From the IMG/VR virus record IMGVR_UViG_3300007345_000244, positions 1 to 25,635 of that record: 25,635 bases of DNA, one strand, 5' to 3'. The DNA is from a virus. Made by a program: the position numbers and the translations under genes. This document shows, one piece after another, positions 1 through 5,719 of the stretch. Each line of letters begins with the position of its first letter. Position 1 is the first letter of the stretch. The notes beneath the pieces were generated by a model. The model searched no databases, was not told the origin of the DNA, and was given only the letters and a program-made list of their open reading frames with translations.

Positions 1-119
1 CGGGCTATCTGCATATGGGTGACGCCAACTGCGTTGGCCATGCGGTTTTTAACGCCTTGAAATCTTGTGTCTAACAAATACCGGCAGTTTTCTCTGCGGA
101 TATCAGCAGCAGTTCTCAC
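1..119 (-). CDS. CI-like XRE-family phage repressor, N-terminal part (runs off the left edge)
   Basis: Reading leftward from a GTG at 117-119 gives 39 residues of open frame to the window edge. They start MRTAADIRRENCRYLL and continue with VKNRMANAVGVTHMQIAR. This has the layout of helix 1 and the start of helix 2 of a Cro/CI-type helix-turn-helix: an N-terminal RRxNxxxLL stretch, then a small-residue/Gly turn and T-x-x-x-IAR. The start is supported by a good Shine-Dalgarno (GGAAAGGAG, six bases before the GTG) and by an in-frame stop at 156-158 upstream. It is divergent to the early replication operon, where a lambdoid repressor belongs. The C-terminal half (peptidase or dimerisation domain) is outside the window, so the subtype cannot be given. 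Confidence 0.72.
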   Translation of the reverse strand, partial: MRTAADIRRENCRYLLDTRFQGVKNRMANAVGVTHMQIA

Positions 120-397
120 GCTGAGCTCCTTTCCTGGGGAACATGAGTGGTGGTCTTACCTGGTGGCTGTCTGGGGTATTTTTATTTCCCCGTCACCACG
201 GAATCCAGAATTGAAAACTAGGCTGCGCGTGGTCTCTTCCCATGTCCATACATTACACATTAATGGATGGAAAATAAACGAATTTGACAAAATTTTGTTT
301 GGTTGTCACTTATCGCAGGCCAACTAACCTCCTGCTGATCCAAAAAAAGTTGCAAGTCAGTCCATAATGGATATATCTTTGCCGCAGGAGGGTAAAT
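120..397. promoter_or_regulatory. Divergent control region between repressor and early operon
   Basis: This 278-base gap has no convincing gene. It holds a perfect 12-base palindrome ACAAAATTTTGT (287-298) overlapping a TTGACA box (284-289), and a perfect 5-1-5 inverted repeat TCCATAATGGA (361-371). A related copy, ACATTAATGGA (257-267), matches it at 8 of 11 positions. A half-site TCCAT lies at 245-249. A GGTG/GGGG to CCCC/CACC imperfect hairpin lies at 162-197. These are the expected elements of an operator region for the divergent repressor. Which palindrome is the operator cannot be decided from sequence alone. No cro-like gene is seen here. Confidence 0.5.
350..377 (+). promoter_or_regulatory. 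Candidate early rightward promoter
   Basis: TTGCAA (350-355) and TATATC (372-377) are separated by 16 bases, each matching the sigma-70 boxes at 4 of 6 positions. The palindrome TCCATAATGGA (361-371) fills the spacer, where repressor binding would block polymerase. Transcription would start near 384, leaving a short leader with the AGGAGG ribosome site at 386-391 ahead of the ATG at 398. The alternative TTGACA at 284-289 has the better -35 but no good -10 at 16-18 bases. Confidence 0.35.
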
Positions 398-778
398 ATG
401 AAAAACATTCTGGGGTATTTCGACCGCGTTAAGGAAAGGAAAAGCAGCAGGGGATTCCGGGAGTGGGACGCAATGTGCCCAGCGCATGACAGCTCGAGCC
501 GAACGCGCAAGCTGGTAATCACTGAGAAGCCGGACGGCTATGTTTTTTACTGTCGCAGCGGCTGTAGTCACCGAGAAATCCTTTGGGCTGCTGGCCTAAA
601 TTGGCGCGATATTAAGACTGAATCAGGCGTATCCGCAAGGATCCCGAAGTTCGACACATATCACCAGGCACTGATCTTGATTGCCGAGGCAGAAGTGAAG
701 AAGGGCAAGGTGCTCAGCTCTGGGGATCGAGCACTTTACCGGGATGCGATCAGGCGTAGAGCCGGGGCAAACGCGTGA
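398..778 (+). CDS. Primase-type CHC2-like zinc-finger protein (no polymerase domain)
   Basis: The 126-residue protein has the zinc-binding module of DnaG/T7-type primases: C27-P-x-H30 followed by C52-x3-C56, with the typical strand pattern between (KLVITEKPDGYVFYC) and AAGL after the last cysteine. In primases this module reads the single-strand initiation site. No TOPRIM or other catalytic domain follows; the rest is a short helical tail (about 75-126). Comparable zinc-only proteins sit in front of replication genes in other prophages. The ATG follows a strong AGGAGG. It is the first gene of the early operon, and its stop overlaps the next start (GTGA). I infer that it works with the replication protein and helicase downstream, or with host DnaG. 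Confidence 0.7.
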   Translation: MKNILGYFDRVKERKSSRGFREWDAMCPAHDSSSRTRKLVITEKPDGYVFYCRSGCSHREILWAAGLNWRDIKTESGVSARIPKFDTYHQALILIAEAEVKKGKVLSSGDRALYRDAIRRRAGANA

Positions 779-1428
779 AGTGGCTCAAGTTGTACGTCGA
801 TATCGCACAGAATCCTCGCATCAAGCTCCTGGCTTTCGAGGATCGCTGGCATTACATCTCGCTCCTCTGCGCTAAAGCGGAGGGATATCTCGATGAGCGG
901 CCAGAGCTCCGCGATCGAATGGTCAGTGTTCACCTGGGCCTCACTCCGACCGAGCTCGAGAACGTCAAGGATCGACTGGTCGATGTCGGTTTAATCAGTG
1001 ACCAGTGGCAAATCTATAACTGGGACGAGAAGCAATCCAAGGATGCGACCGGCGCAGCCAGGAAGCGGAGACAACGTGCCCGGGAGAAAGCCGAAAAAGA
1101 AGCGTCCCTTACTAATAAGAATATAGAAGTAGTAGAGAAGGAAAATGTGACAGTCACGCGACCGTCACGGGACAGTCACGGGACAACAACCACTAAGCGC
1201 TCTAAAACCTTTGTTCCACCTACGATTAGCGAGGTTCGGGAGTACATCAAAGAGAAGGGTTACACCTTCGACCCGGATCGCTTTGTCAGCTACTACGGCG
1301 CGAATGGCTGGATGGTGGGCAAGAACAAGATGAAGTGCTGGAAATCTGCCTGTACCAACTGGCAGTCCCGGGAGCCGGCAAAGGCTTCATTGGGCCCGGC
1401 TACAGATGCGGGGGTAATCGCGGCATGA
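775..1428 (+). CDS. DnaD/lambda O-like replication initiation protein
   Basis: The 217-residue protein looks like a phage replisome organiser. Residues 1-85 form a helical domain with a winged-helix look (LGLTPTELENVKDRLVDVGL, then WQIYNW). A charged, basic linker covers about 92-145. Residues 148-197 carry the DnaD/DnaB_2-like tail seen in many phage replication proteins: FDPDRFVSYYGANGW followed by MKCWKSACTNW. Such proteins bind the origin and load the helicase. It starts with GTG overlapping the upstream stop, and its own stop overlaps the helicase start (ATGA), giving an O-P-like pair. Three iteron-like repeats lie inside the linker-coding DNA (1153-1184). The family call is by motif and context only. 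Confidence 0.65.
   Translation: MKWLKLYVDIAQNPRIKLLAFEDRWHYISLLCAKAEGYLDERPELRDRMVSVHLGLTPTELENVKDRLVDVGLISDQWQIYNWDEKQSKDATGAARKRRQRAREKAEKEASLTNKNIEVVEKENVTVTRPSRDSHGTTTTKRSKTFVPPTISEVREYIKEKGYTFDPDRFVSYYGANGWMVGKNKMKCWKSACTNWQSREPAKASLGPATDAGVIAA
1147..1184. repeat. Three iteron-like direct repeats inside the replication gene; putative origin
   Basis: GTCACGSGAC occurs at 1153-1162, 1164-1173 and 1175-1184, an exact 11-base step, close to one helical turn. A 5-1-5 palindrome GTGAC-A-GTCAC (1147-1157) overlaps the first copy, and an A/T-rich tract (about 1110-1148) lies just upstream. Because 11 is not a multiple of 3, the copies are read in different frames, so protein-level repetition cannot explain them. 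The layout matches lambda, where the O-binding iterons and the adjacent A/T-rich tract lie inside gene O. Confidence 0.5.
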
Positions 1429-2384
1429 CTCCCGACATAGACGATTTCAGAAACATCGATATCCAGTCTGAGCTGGCCGACATGGAAGCGCTCGATATGC
1501 GCCCGGCTGGCCAGCTCGCAGAGCGCACGATCGCTCGCCGGTCAGAGGTTGACGAGGGCATGGATCTGCCTTGGGCTAAGCTCCAGGGGCACCTGACACT
1601 CAGGAAACGTGAGCTGGTGCTATTGGGTGGTTTCACTGGTCACTTTAAGACCACTATTACCAGCCAGATCGGGGCCTACGCTATGCGCTCTGGCCACAAG
1701 GTTGGCGTGTGCAGTCTTGAGCTCAATGCAGAGGACATCATCGAGCAGTTCGCAGAGATCAGCGCGACTGTATCCCGGCCTTCAGAGGGATATCTGAAAC
1801 GCTGGTGCGATTGGGCCGACGATAAGCTAGTGATCTACGACCGACTGGATTCGATCAAGCCGCATGACGCCATCCGTATGGCGATCAAGTTTGCTCAGCT
1901 CGGGTGCCGGCTCATTATCCTGGATTGCTTGATGATGATGGGCGTGTGTGACGATCTGGAGCGGGAGCGGGAGTTTGTGCAGACCGTCAAGCGGGTCGCT
2001 GCAAAGTTCCAGGTCACGATCATTCTTGTACACCACATGAAGAAACCCCAGGGGCAAGAGGGCGAGCACGCCGCCCCCGGCAAGTACCAGTTCAACGGAT
2101 CGAGTCACATCAGTAACACCCCGGATACCATCCTCGTCGCTTGGCACGATAAGCGGCAAGCAGCGCTCCGCGCGAAGGTCGAGGATATGGAGGTCGAAGA
2201 TGAGAATTACGACTCCAGCAAGCGGGATATGCTCCTGAGTTGCGTCAAGCAGCGCAATGGCAAATACGAAGGCGCGATATCTCTCTGGCAGACCAAGGGG
2301 AGTAGGGCGTTTGTCGATAGGGCTGACCGCAAGATCAAGGCGTTCGATCCCCCGGCTAATCTCAGGGTAGTGAGCGATGTCTGA
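1425..2384 (+). CDS. DnaB-like replicative helicase
   Basis: The 319-residue protein has a RecA/DnaB-type ATPase core. Walker A is G69-FTG-HF-K75-T76, Walker B is LIILD167, followed by the switch LVHHMKKP (201-208). GSSHISNTPDTILVAW (225-240) is the DnaB H4-like segment. KQRNGKYEG (275-283) matches the KQRNG arginine-finger loop of DnaB. The DnaB N-terminal collar domain is replaced by about 60 unrelated residues. I chose the ATG at 1425, overlapping the upstream stop as ATGA; the same frame stays open back to 1335 but would overlap the previous gene by 94 bases. It presumably unwinds the phage origin after loading by the upstream protein. The residue before K75 is F where Gly is usual. Confidence 0.85.
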   Translation: MTPDIDDFRNIDIQSELADMEALDMRPAGQLAERTIARRSEVDEGMDLPWAKLQGHLTLRKRELVLLGGFTGHFKTTITSQIGAYAMRSGHKVGVCSLELNAEDIIEQFAEISATVSRPSEGYLKRWCDWADDKLVIYDRLDSIKPHDAIRMAIKFAQLGCRLIILDCLMMMGVCDDLEREREFVQTVKRVAAKFQVTIILVHHMKKPQGQEGEHAAPGKYQFNGSSHISNTPDTILVAWHDKRQAALRAKVEDMEVEDENYDSSKRDMLLSCVKQRNGKYEGAISLWQTKGSRAFVDRADRKIKAFDPPANLRVVSDV

Positions 2385-2805
2385 GGGGTTCTTTATCGAT
2401 CGCAAGGGCCAGATCGAGCACCTGATTAAACGGGTCACTGAGATCGTAGAGGGCGGCAATGTCGTGTCTCTGTCGATGCTGATCGGGCGCACCAGGTCGA
2501 GCCGTCAGCGAGCGGCCCTCGAGGTCTGGTGTCGCACAGTCGCTGATCTGTTTAACGAGTCAGGCATCACCAGGTCGATCCATTCCTCGATATTCCGGGA
2601 TGGCGAGATGGAGTGCCCGTGGAGCCAGGCGTCCGTGAAGGATGAGGTATGGCGTCCCATGCAGCGGGCGATCGCCAAGGTGGAATCCACTACCGAAGCC
2701 ACTACCAAACAGTATGTCGAGGTTTACGAGGCCCTGGTTAGGGCGTTCGGTAACAAGGGAATCACCCTGCCTAAATGGCCGGTAAGGATGGATCGTGGGG
2801 GTTAA
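2377..2805 (+). CDS. NinB/Orf-like recombination protein
   Basis: The 142-residue protein resembles the NinB-type family found in phage early operons. Features include an RSSRQRAALEVWCRTVADLFN block (37-60) like the QNR-x-LW region, WSQASVKDEVWRPM (82-95), and STTEATTKQYVEVYEALVR (104-122), ending in LPKWP. Lambda NinB (Orf) binds single-stranded DNA and SSB and helps load the recombinase. The match is by pattern, not alignment, and the family is divergent. The ATG overlaps the helicase stop by eight bases. The NinG-like neighbour downstream strengthens the call, since ninB and ninG are linked in lambdoid phages. Confidence 0.5.
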   Translation: MSEGFFIDRKGQIEHLIKRVTEIVEGGNVVSLSMLIGRTRSSRQRAALEVWCRTVADLFNESGITRSIHSSIFRDGEMECPWSQASVKDEVWRPMQRAIAKVESTTEATTKQYVEVYEALVRAFGNKGITLPKWPVRMDRGG

Positions 2806-3178
2806 ACGGGAAGCCTGCGATGTTCACTTTTCCAAGGCGGTCAGGCACCGGGATCAGCACCGCTGTCAGTATTGTTTTGGGGAGGGCACCGATTGCGCCC
2901 ATGTGTACGGGCGCGCTAAGAAATCTGTGCGTTGGTCTATGGATAATGCGCTTTGTCTGTGCCGATACCATCACCGTTATTTCACTGCGAACCCGATCGA
3001 ATTCCATGACTTCCTGCTGAAAATTTGGGGCGAGGGGCATATGGATATCCTTCGAGAGAAGGCAAACCAGACATACAAAACAACCAAAGAGCTGCGAAAG
3101 GAAATCTCAGCGCATTACAGGGAACAACTCAAACTCGCGGAGGCTGACTGGAACTACGAAATCGAGAGCTGGAATTGA
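2795..3178 (+). CDS. NinG/Rap-like HNH-type nuclease
   Basis: The 127-residue protein has a zinc/HNH-like core. C24-x2-C27 is followed by DCAH36-VYGR, then N51-ALCLC with H59-H60. The order CxxC, (C)xH, N, CxC-x2-HH is that of small HNH/treble-clef nucleases and of lambda NinG (Rap), a Holliday-junction and D-loop nuclease. The C-terminal third (80-120) is a charged helix. The start is a GTG overlapping the NinB-like stop by 11 bases, preceded by GGTAAGGA. A generic phage HNH protein is the alternative. Placement right after the NinB-like gene favours NinG. Confidence 0.55.
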   Translation: MGVKREACDVHFSKAVRHRDQHRCQYCFGEGTDCAHVYGRAKKSVRWSMDNALCLCRYHHRYFTANPIEFHDFLLKIWGEGHMDILREKANQTYKTTKELRKEISAHYREQLKLAEADWNYEIESWN

Positions 3179-3195
3179 ACCGGGGGTATATCGAT

Positions 3196-3408
3196 ATGGG
3201 TGTTCAAGAAAGATTCGATCTGTGGAAGGCGAGGGAGGAGCGGCGTAAGTACCTGGGGCCCATGCCCCTATGTGCGCGCTCGGATACCATGCTGATTGCT
3301 ATGCGGGCCCTGAAGGATCAGGCCGCGGCGGCTTACGAGTTGAGCGAGAAAAGGGATTGTGAGCGCCGGCTTTACAAGATCCTCGAGCTCTATGAGGCCC
3401 AGCAATGA
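3196..3408 (+). CDS. Small unknown early protein
   Basis: I do not recognise this 70-residue protein. It is highly charged and helical, with a WKAREERRKY stretch near the N-terminus and a long basic/acidic helix at the C-terminus (ELSEKRDCERRLYKILELYE). No cysteine pairs or membrane segments are seen. ATG at 3196 is chosen because GGGGG lies nine bases upstream. A TTG at 3175 in the same frame overlaps the previous stop (TTGA) and would add seven residues. Its stop overlaps the next gene by four bases. Position alone suggests a nin-region accessory protein. Confidence 0.6.
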   Translation: MGVQERFDLWKAREERRKYLGPMPLCARSDTMLIAMRALKDQAAAAYELSEKRDCERRLYKILELYEAQQ

Positions 3409-3758
3409 TTGAGCGGTTCCTGGCACACAAGCTGTTGCGTATGTGGGCTGATGCCGAAACCAGGGAGGTGCGGCACGTTGATTTCCCCAAGGTGTCGCCA
3501 ATGTTTCGGGACTACCAAAGCGGGTACCGGGCCACAGTATTCACTGATGACGATGAGATGATCCCGGAGCGGGTGGGTAGGGTACTGCAGGAAATGCACC
3601 CTGCGTTGTCCAGGGCGCTCAAGCAATTCTATTTCGAGGGTAGGGATCCCAGGGGTCGCAGGAAAACATTTAACCTGGCGATGTCTGACTTCTGCCGGCG
3701 CTATGACTCAACCCCGCTTGATCTTGGATATAACACGGCACTCGATCGAGCAGTATAA
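3405..3758 (+). CDS. Q-like late antiterminator candidate
   Basis: The 117-residue protein is the last gene of the early operon, directly after the NinB/NinG-like genes, where lambda carries Q. Its C-terminal half (about 63-105) reads as a helix-turn-helix: HPALSRALKQFYF, then a basic turn (GRDPRGRRK) and NLAMSDFCRRYD, similar in layout to the sigma-region-4-like part of phage Q/ArpU-type regulators. Such proteins bind polymerase at the late promoter and make it ignore terminators; a matching leader terminator exists at 6963-6989. The N-terminal half is unrecognised. Its 3' end overlaps the opposite-strand zinc-finger gene by 51 bases. The function is inferred mainly from order. Confidence 0.42.
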   Translation: MIERFLAHKLLRMWADAETREVRHVDFPKVSPMFRDYQSGYRATVFTDDDEMIPERVGRVLQEMHPALSRALKQFYFEGRDPRGRRKTFNLAMSDFCRRYDSTPLDLGYNTALDRAV

Positions 3759-3938
3759 AACCCGCTTGTCGTTGGTAAATACCTCGATGCCGCAGCTCCT
3801 GCACGGCTGAGAGAAATACGCCTGGCGTTTGTTGGCGTACTTTCGGCGCTGCTTGCACTTGTTCGAGCAATACATCGCGTCGCTACGTTGGGCGATAAAC
3901 TCCTCGGAGCACACCGCGCACATCATCTTCGTTTCCAT
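3708..3938 (-). CDS. Double zinc-finger small protein
   Basis: The 76-residue protein has two copies of a treble-clef-like motif: C7-x2-C10 with YC24-SNKC28, and C46-x2-C49 with YC63-SIEC67, joined by a basic segment (KQRRKYANKR). Two tandem CxxC...YCSxxC units suggest a nucleic-acid or protein binding adaptor. The start is the ATG at 3938, whose A is the last base of the upstream gene's stop (TAATG). A longer frame back to 4112 is open but lies inside that gene. This is the last gene of the leftward operon and ends inside the oppositely read Q-like gene. Confidence 0.7.
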   Translation of the reverse strand: METKMMCAVCSEEFIAQRSDAMYCSNKCKQRRKYANKRQAYFSQPCRSCGIEVFTNDKRVLYCSIECRVISKIKRG

Positions 3939-4228
3939 TAGTGAACCGTCCTGCCAGGGTCTACCGCCAGGCTCAGTATGTCGTTCCAGTTGACGCCGAC
4001 ATTTCGGTAAGCCTGCCCGGCTACCATGGGATAATAACCTTTCTCGTCCTGCTGGATCGCTCCCCTGGATAACAGGCTGGCGATAGCGATATAGATTTCG
4101 GCTGGGCTCCATGAATCTGACAGCCAGTGCTCAAGGGATTCAAGGTCTGCCCCCGCATCCCCCAAGCACCAGAACAGCAGAAAATTCCAGACTGCCGCCT
4201 CTGACGCAGTGAAAGGCCCGTCAGTCAT
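3938..4228 (-). CDS. Unknown small protein, winged-helix-like
   Basis: The 96-residue protein is unrecognised. The run of helices followed by LLSRGAIQQDEKGYYPM could be a small winged-helix domain (helix, then strand-turn-strand), which is typical of DNA-binding regulators, but no family can be named. The ATG at 4228 overlaps the upstream stop by eight bases (ATGACTGA), the same junction as at 4501. The frame is open back to 4321 without a better start. It sits in the middle of the leftward operon. Confidence 0.6.
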   Translation of the reverse strand: MTDGPFTASEAAVWNFLLFWCLGDAGADLESLEHWLSDSWSPAEIYIAIASLLSRGAIQQDEKGYYPMVAGQAYRNVGVNWNDILSLAVDPGRTVH

Positions 4229-4433
4229 CGCGCTTTCGGTGCCTGATTTTCTTGGCCATGAACTCGATGGCATCCTCATCCCAGGAACTAACCCCCTTCG
4301 GTATCTGTTGGATTTCCCCACCGCGCTCCAGGAAGCTCTGAGTGTCCTCCTGGATGCGCTTGCGATTGATTTCGATCTGTGGGGTGCGTTTTATTTTCAG
4401 CCAGTCACGGGCCGTCACGGGATCGACGTCCAT
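4221..4433 (-). CDS. Unknown 70-aa phage protein with FLxRGGxIxxIPxG motif
   Basis: The 70-residue protein is basic, with a central FLERGGEIQQIPKGVS motif. Small phage proteins with this FLxxGGxIxxIPxG pattern occur in other phages, as far as I recall without assigned function. An N-terminal segment (MDVDPVTARDWLKIKR) and a basic C-terminal tail flank it. The ATG at 4433 lies inside the upstream 28-aa membrane peptide gene; no clear ribosome site is seen, so it may depend on translational coupling. Its 5' DNA contains two GTCACGGG copies (4404-4423). Confidence 0.6.
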   Translation of the reverse strand: MDVDPVTARDWLKIKRTPQIEINRKRIQEDTQSFLERGGEIQQIPKGVSSWDEDAIEFMAKKIRHRKRDD

Positions 4434-4501
4434 ATCTCGAGGGCGATGCCCACGGCGACAATAAACGCCAGTGCCATGTAGTGCTCGGATATGTCAGTCA
4501 T
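4415..4501 (-). CDS. Hidden 28-aa single-membrane-span peptide
   Basis: A short frame from the ATG at 4501 encodes 28 residues: MTDISEHYM followed by about 16 strongly hydrophobic residues (ALAFIVAVGIALEIW) and TSIP. The ribosome site AAGGGGG lies six bases upstream. The start overlaps the previous stop by eight bases (ATGACTGA), like neighbouring junctions, and without this gene 60 bases of an otherwise gapless operon would be empty. A small inner-membrane peptide is likely. The role is unknown; exclusion, toxicity or modulation of a host membrane protein are all possible. Confidence 0.5.
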   Translation of the reverse strand: MTDISEHYMALAFIVAVGIALEIWTSIP

Positions 4502-4838
4502 TGTTTCCCCCTTGATTCCAGGGGCGAGGGATCACAGTCGGCACCAGTTTGCCCGAAAACTTCCGGGTTTCGCCTCTGCCGTTGGTGATGAATAAAGTCT
4601 CTTTGTACTCGATGCCATAGTTGCGGCCCCGGGGCTTCAATGGGATCCGCGTCCATTTGGTTTTGCATTTGCCGTGATCGAACACGCCAGGCCACAAATC
4701 CTGCATAGCGAATGAGGCATCTAGCAGATCGAGCAGTCGGTCGTATTCTTTGCGGTTCTCGCGCAGTTTAGCCATAGCCTCCCTGCGCGCCTGTACGTTG
4801 GCGATCTCCTCGATCACCTGGTCAGCCGTTTGCGGCAT
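4494..4838 (-). CDS. Unknown 114-aa protein of the leftward operon
   Basis: The protein is unrecognised. The N-terminal 50 residues are a charged helix, probably coiled coil (IEEIANVQARREAMAKLRE then RKEYDRLLDLLD). The C-terminal half is beta-rich and basic (WTRIPLKPRGRNYGIEYKE, then RKFSGKLVPTVIP). The ATG at 4838 has GGGGAGG ten bases upstream and overlaps the preceding gene's end by 17 bases. The two-part layout suggests a small dimer or trimer with a basic head. No motif allows a function. Confidence 0.6.
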   Translation of the reverse strand: MPQTADQVIEEIANVQARREAMAKLRENRKEYDRLLDLLDASFAMQDLWPGVFDHGKCKTKWTRIPLKPRGRNYGIEYKETLFITNGRGETRKFSGKLVPTVIPRPWNQGGNND

Positions 4839-5046
4839 AGTTATCGCCTCCCCATTGGCGTTCTAAAAGGTATTCCTCGGCCTTGTCGTAATCGCAGTTG
4901 ACTACCTCATGGCCGCAGTAAGTGAGAGTGATATCGAAGTCGAAGAGCTTGCCCCCGACTCCGTTATCAGTTGGTGTGAAGGTCGAGCTATCCCAATCCA
5001 AATCTGGATCGGTTACTTCGACCTCGATCGTGATCCAGAGCTTCAC
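4822..5046 (-). CDS. Unknown 74-aa acidic protein
   Basis: The protein is small, acidic and beta-strand rich (MKLWITIEVEVTDPDLDWD, then KLFDFDITLTYCG), ending in a short helical acidic tail. Very acidic small proteins in phage early or accessory operons sometimes mimic DNA or block nucleases, but nothing specific is seen here. The start is a GTG overlapping the upstream stop (GTGA), and its 3' end contains the ribosome site of the next gene. Confidence 0.58.
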   Translation of the reverse strand: MKLWITIEVEVTDPDLDWDSSTFTPTDNGVGGKLFDFDITLTYCGHEVVNCDYDKAEEYLLERQWGGDNYAANG

Positions 5047-5411
5047 GCGGCGATCTCTTGCTGTGCCAGGTCAGCTAGGCTTTCGTAGGCGTAGAGCTCG
5101 CCGCCTTCCTCTGGGCCAGTGGTCATCCCGGGATTGAAGATCTGCCCCAGGCATGAGAGCGCGCGGTACTCTAGGGAGCGCTGCCCCCCGTGCCATTCGG
5201 TGTAATGCCAGTACGCGCCGATAATTAGATCGGCCAAGCTGAATTCGTCATCTTCGCCAATCCACCAAACGTCAGACTCTTCGCGCTCCTCAAGCTGGAT
5301 AGCCAGGAGAATGATTAGACGGGTCGCCCGCTCATAATCGCGCTTGTTTAGGATCTCGTTGCGGATATTTTCATAGAGCTCGGTAAAGCCCTCCACTCGA
5401 TCGGCACTCAT
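5043..5411 (-). CDS. Unknown 122-aa protein, mostly helical
   Basis: The protein is helical and acidic (FTELYENIRNEIL, YERATRLIILLAIQLEEREE, LADLIIGAYWHYTEW). I recognise no catalytic motif; the WWIGEDDEF segment is unusual but uninformative. It starts with an ATG at 5411 preceded by GGAGG and overlaps the upstream gene by four bases. It ends in QQEIAA, matching the (E)xAA tails of other genes in this operon. An anti-host or metabolic accessory function is possible but not shown. Confidence 0.58.
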   Translation of the reverse strand: MSADRVEGFTELYENIRNEILNKRDYERATRLIILLAIQLEEREESDVWWIGEDDEFSLADLIIGAYWHYTEWHGGQRSLEYRALSCLGQIFNPGMTTGPEEGGELYAYESLADLAQQEIAA

Positions 5412-5719
5412 TGGGTAACCTCCACGGTTAGGGTTTCGGGGCGCTGAAAGGCAAGCATTGCAGCTCTGCCGGTCGCCATATCGGCGGGCGTGATGTATCC
5501 CTGCTCTCGCGCATATTGGTCGGGGTGTGCCAGGTAATCAGCGTGTGAGCGCAGCTCAAGTGCCCCAGGGCCAAAGGCGTCGATCCAGGCATGAGTGCGA
5601 TTCGATTTGATGGGCTCAGGCATAGGCACCGGAAGGTAAGCCCGCCGGGCCCTTTGGATAAATTTCCAGCTCAGCCGGTAGGCGGTGACAGTCTGGGTCG
5701 AGGTAAATAAATCGGTCAT
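5408..5719 (-). CDS. Unknown 103-aa protein
   Basis: No domain is recognised. The N-terminal part is beta/helical with a basic patch (SWKFIQRARRAYLPVPMP), and a middle part contains SHADYLAHPDQYAREQGY. The ATG at 5719 is chosen because AAGGAGGTGGCGGC lies directly upstream and it overlaps the upstream stop (ATGA). The frame stays open to 5788 but that part lies inside the upstream gene. It belongs to the leftward operon. Confidence 0.58.
   Translation of the reverse strand: MTDLFTSTQTVTAYRLSWKFIQRARRAYLPVPMPEPIKSNRTHAWIDAFGPGALELRSHADYLAHPDQYAREQGYITPADMATGRAAMLAFQRPETLTVEVTQ

Noticed and set aside
3-74. Rightward open frame from the left edge (ends in KSCV)
   Set aside because: The opposite strand gives a clear helix-turn-helix with a good start, so this is its shadow.
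67-327. 86-residue rightward open frame
   Set aside because: It overlaps the well-supported repressor start on the other strand, has no ribosome site, covers the operator-like palindromes and has no recognisable composition. It is probably non-coding.
1335-1424. N-terminal extension of the helicase
   Set aside because: It would overlap the replication gene by 94 bases. ATG at 1425 with an ATGA overlap fits the operon style.
1827-2492. 221-residue leftward frame
   Set aside because: It is antisense to the helicase, whose motifs are complete. No start signal or family was seen.
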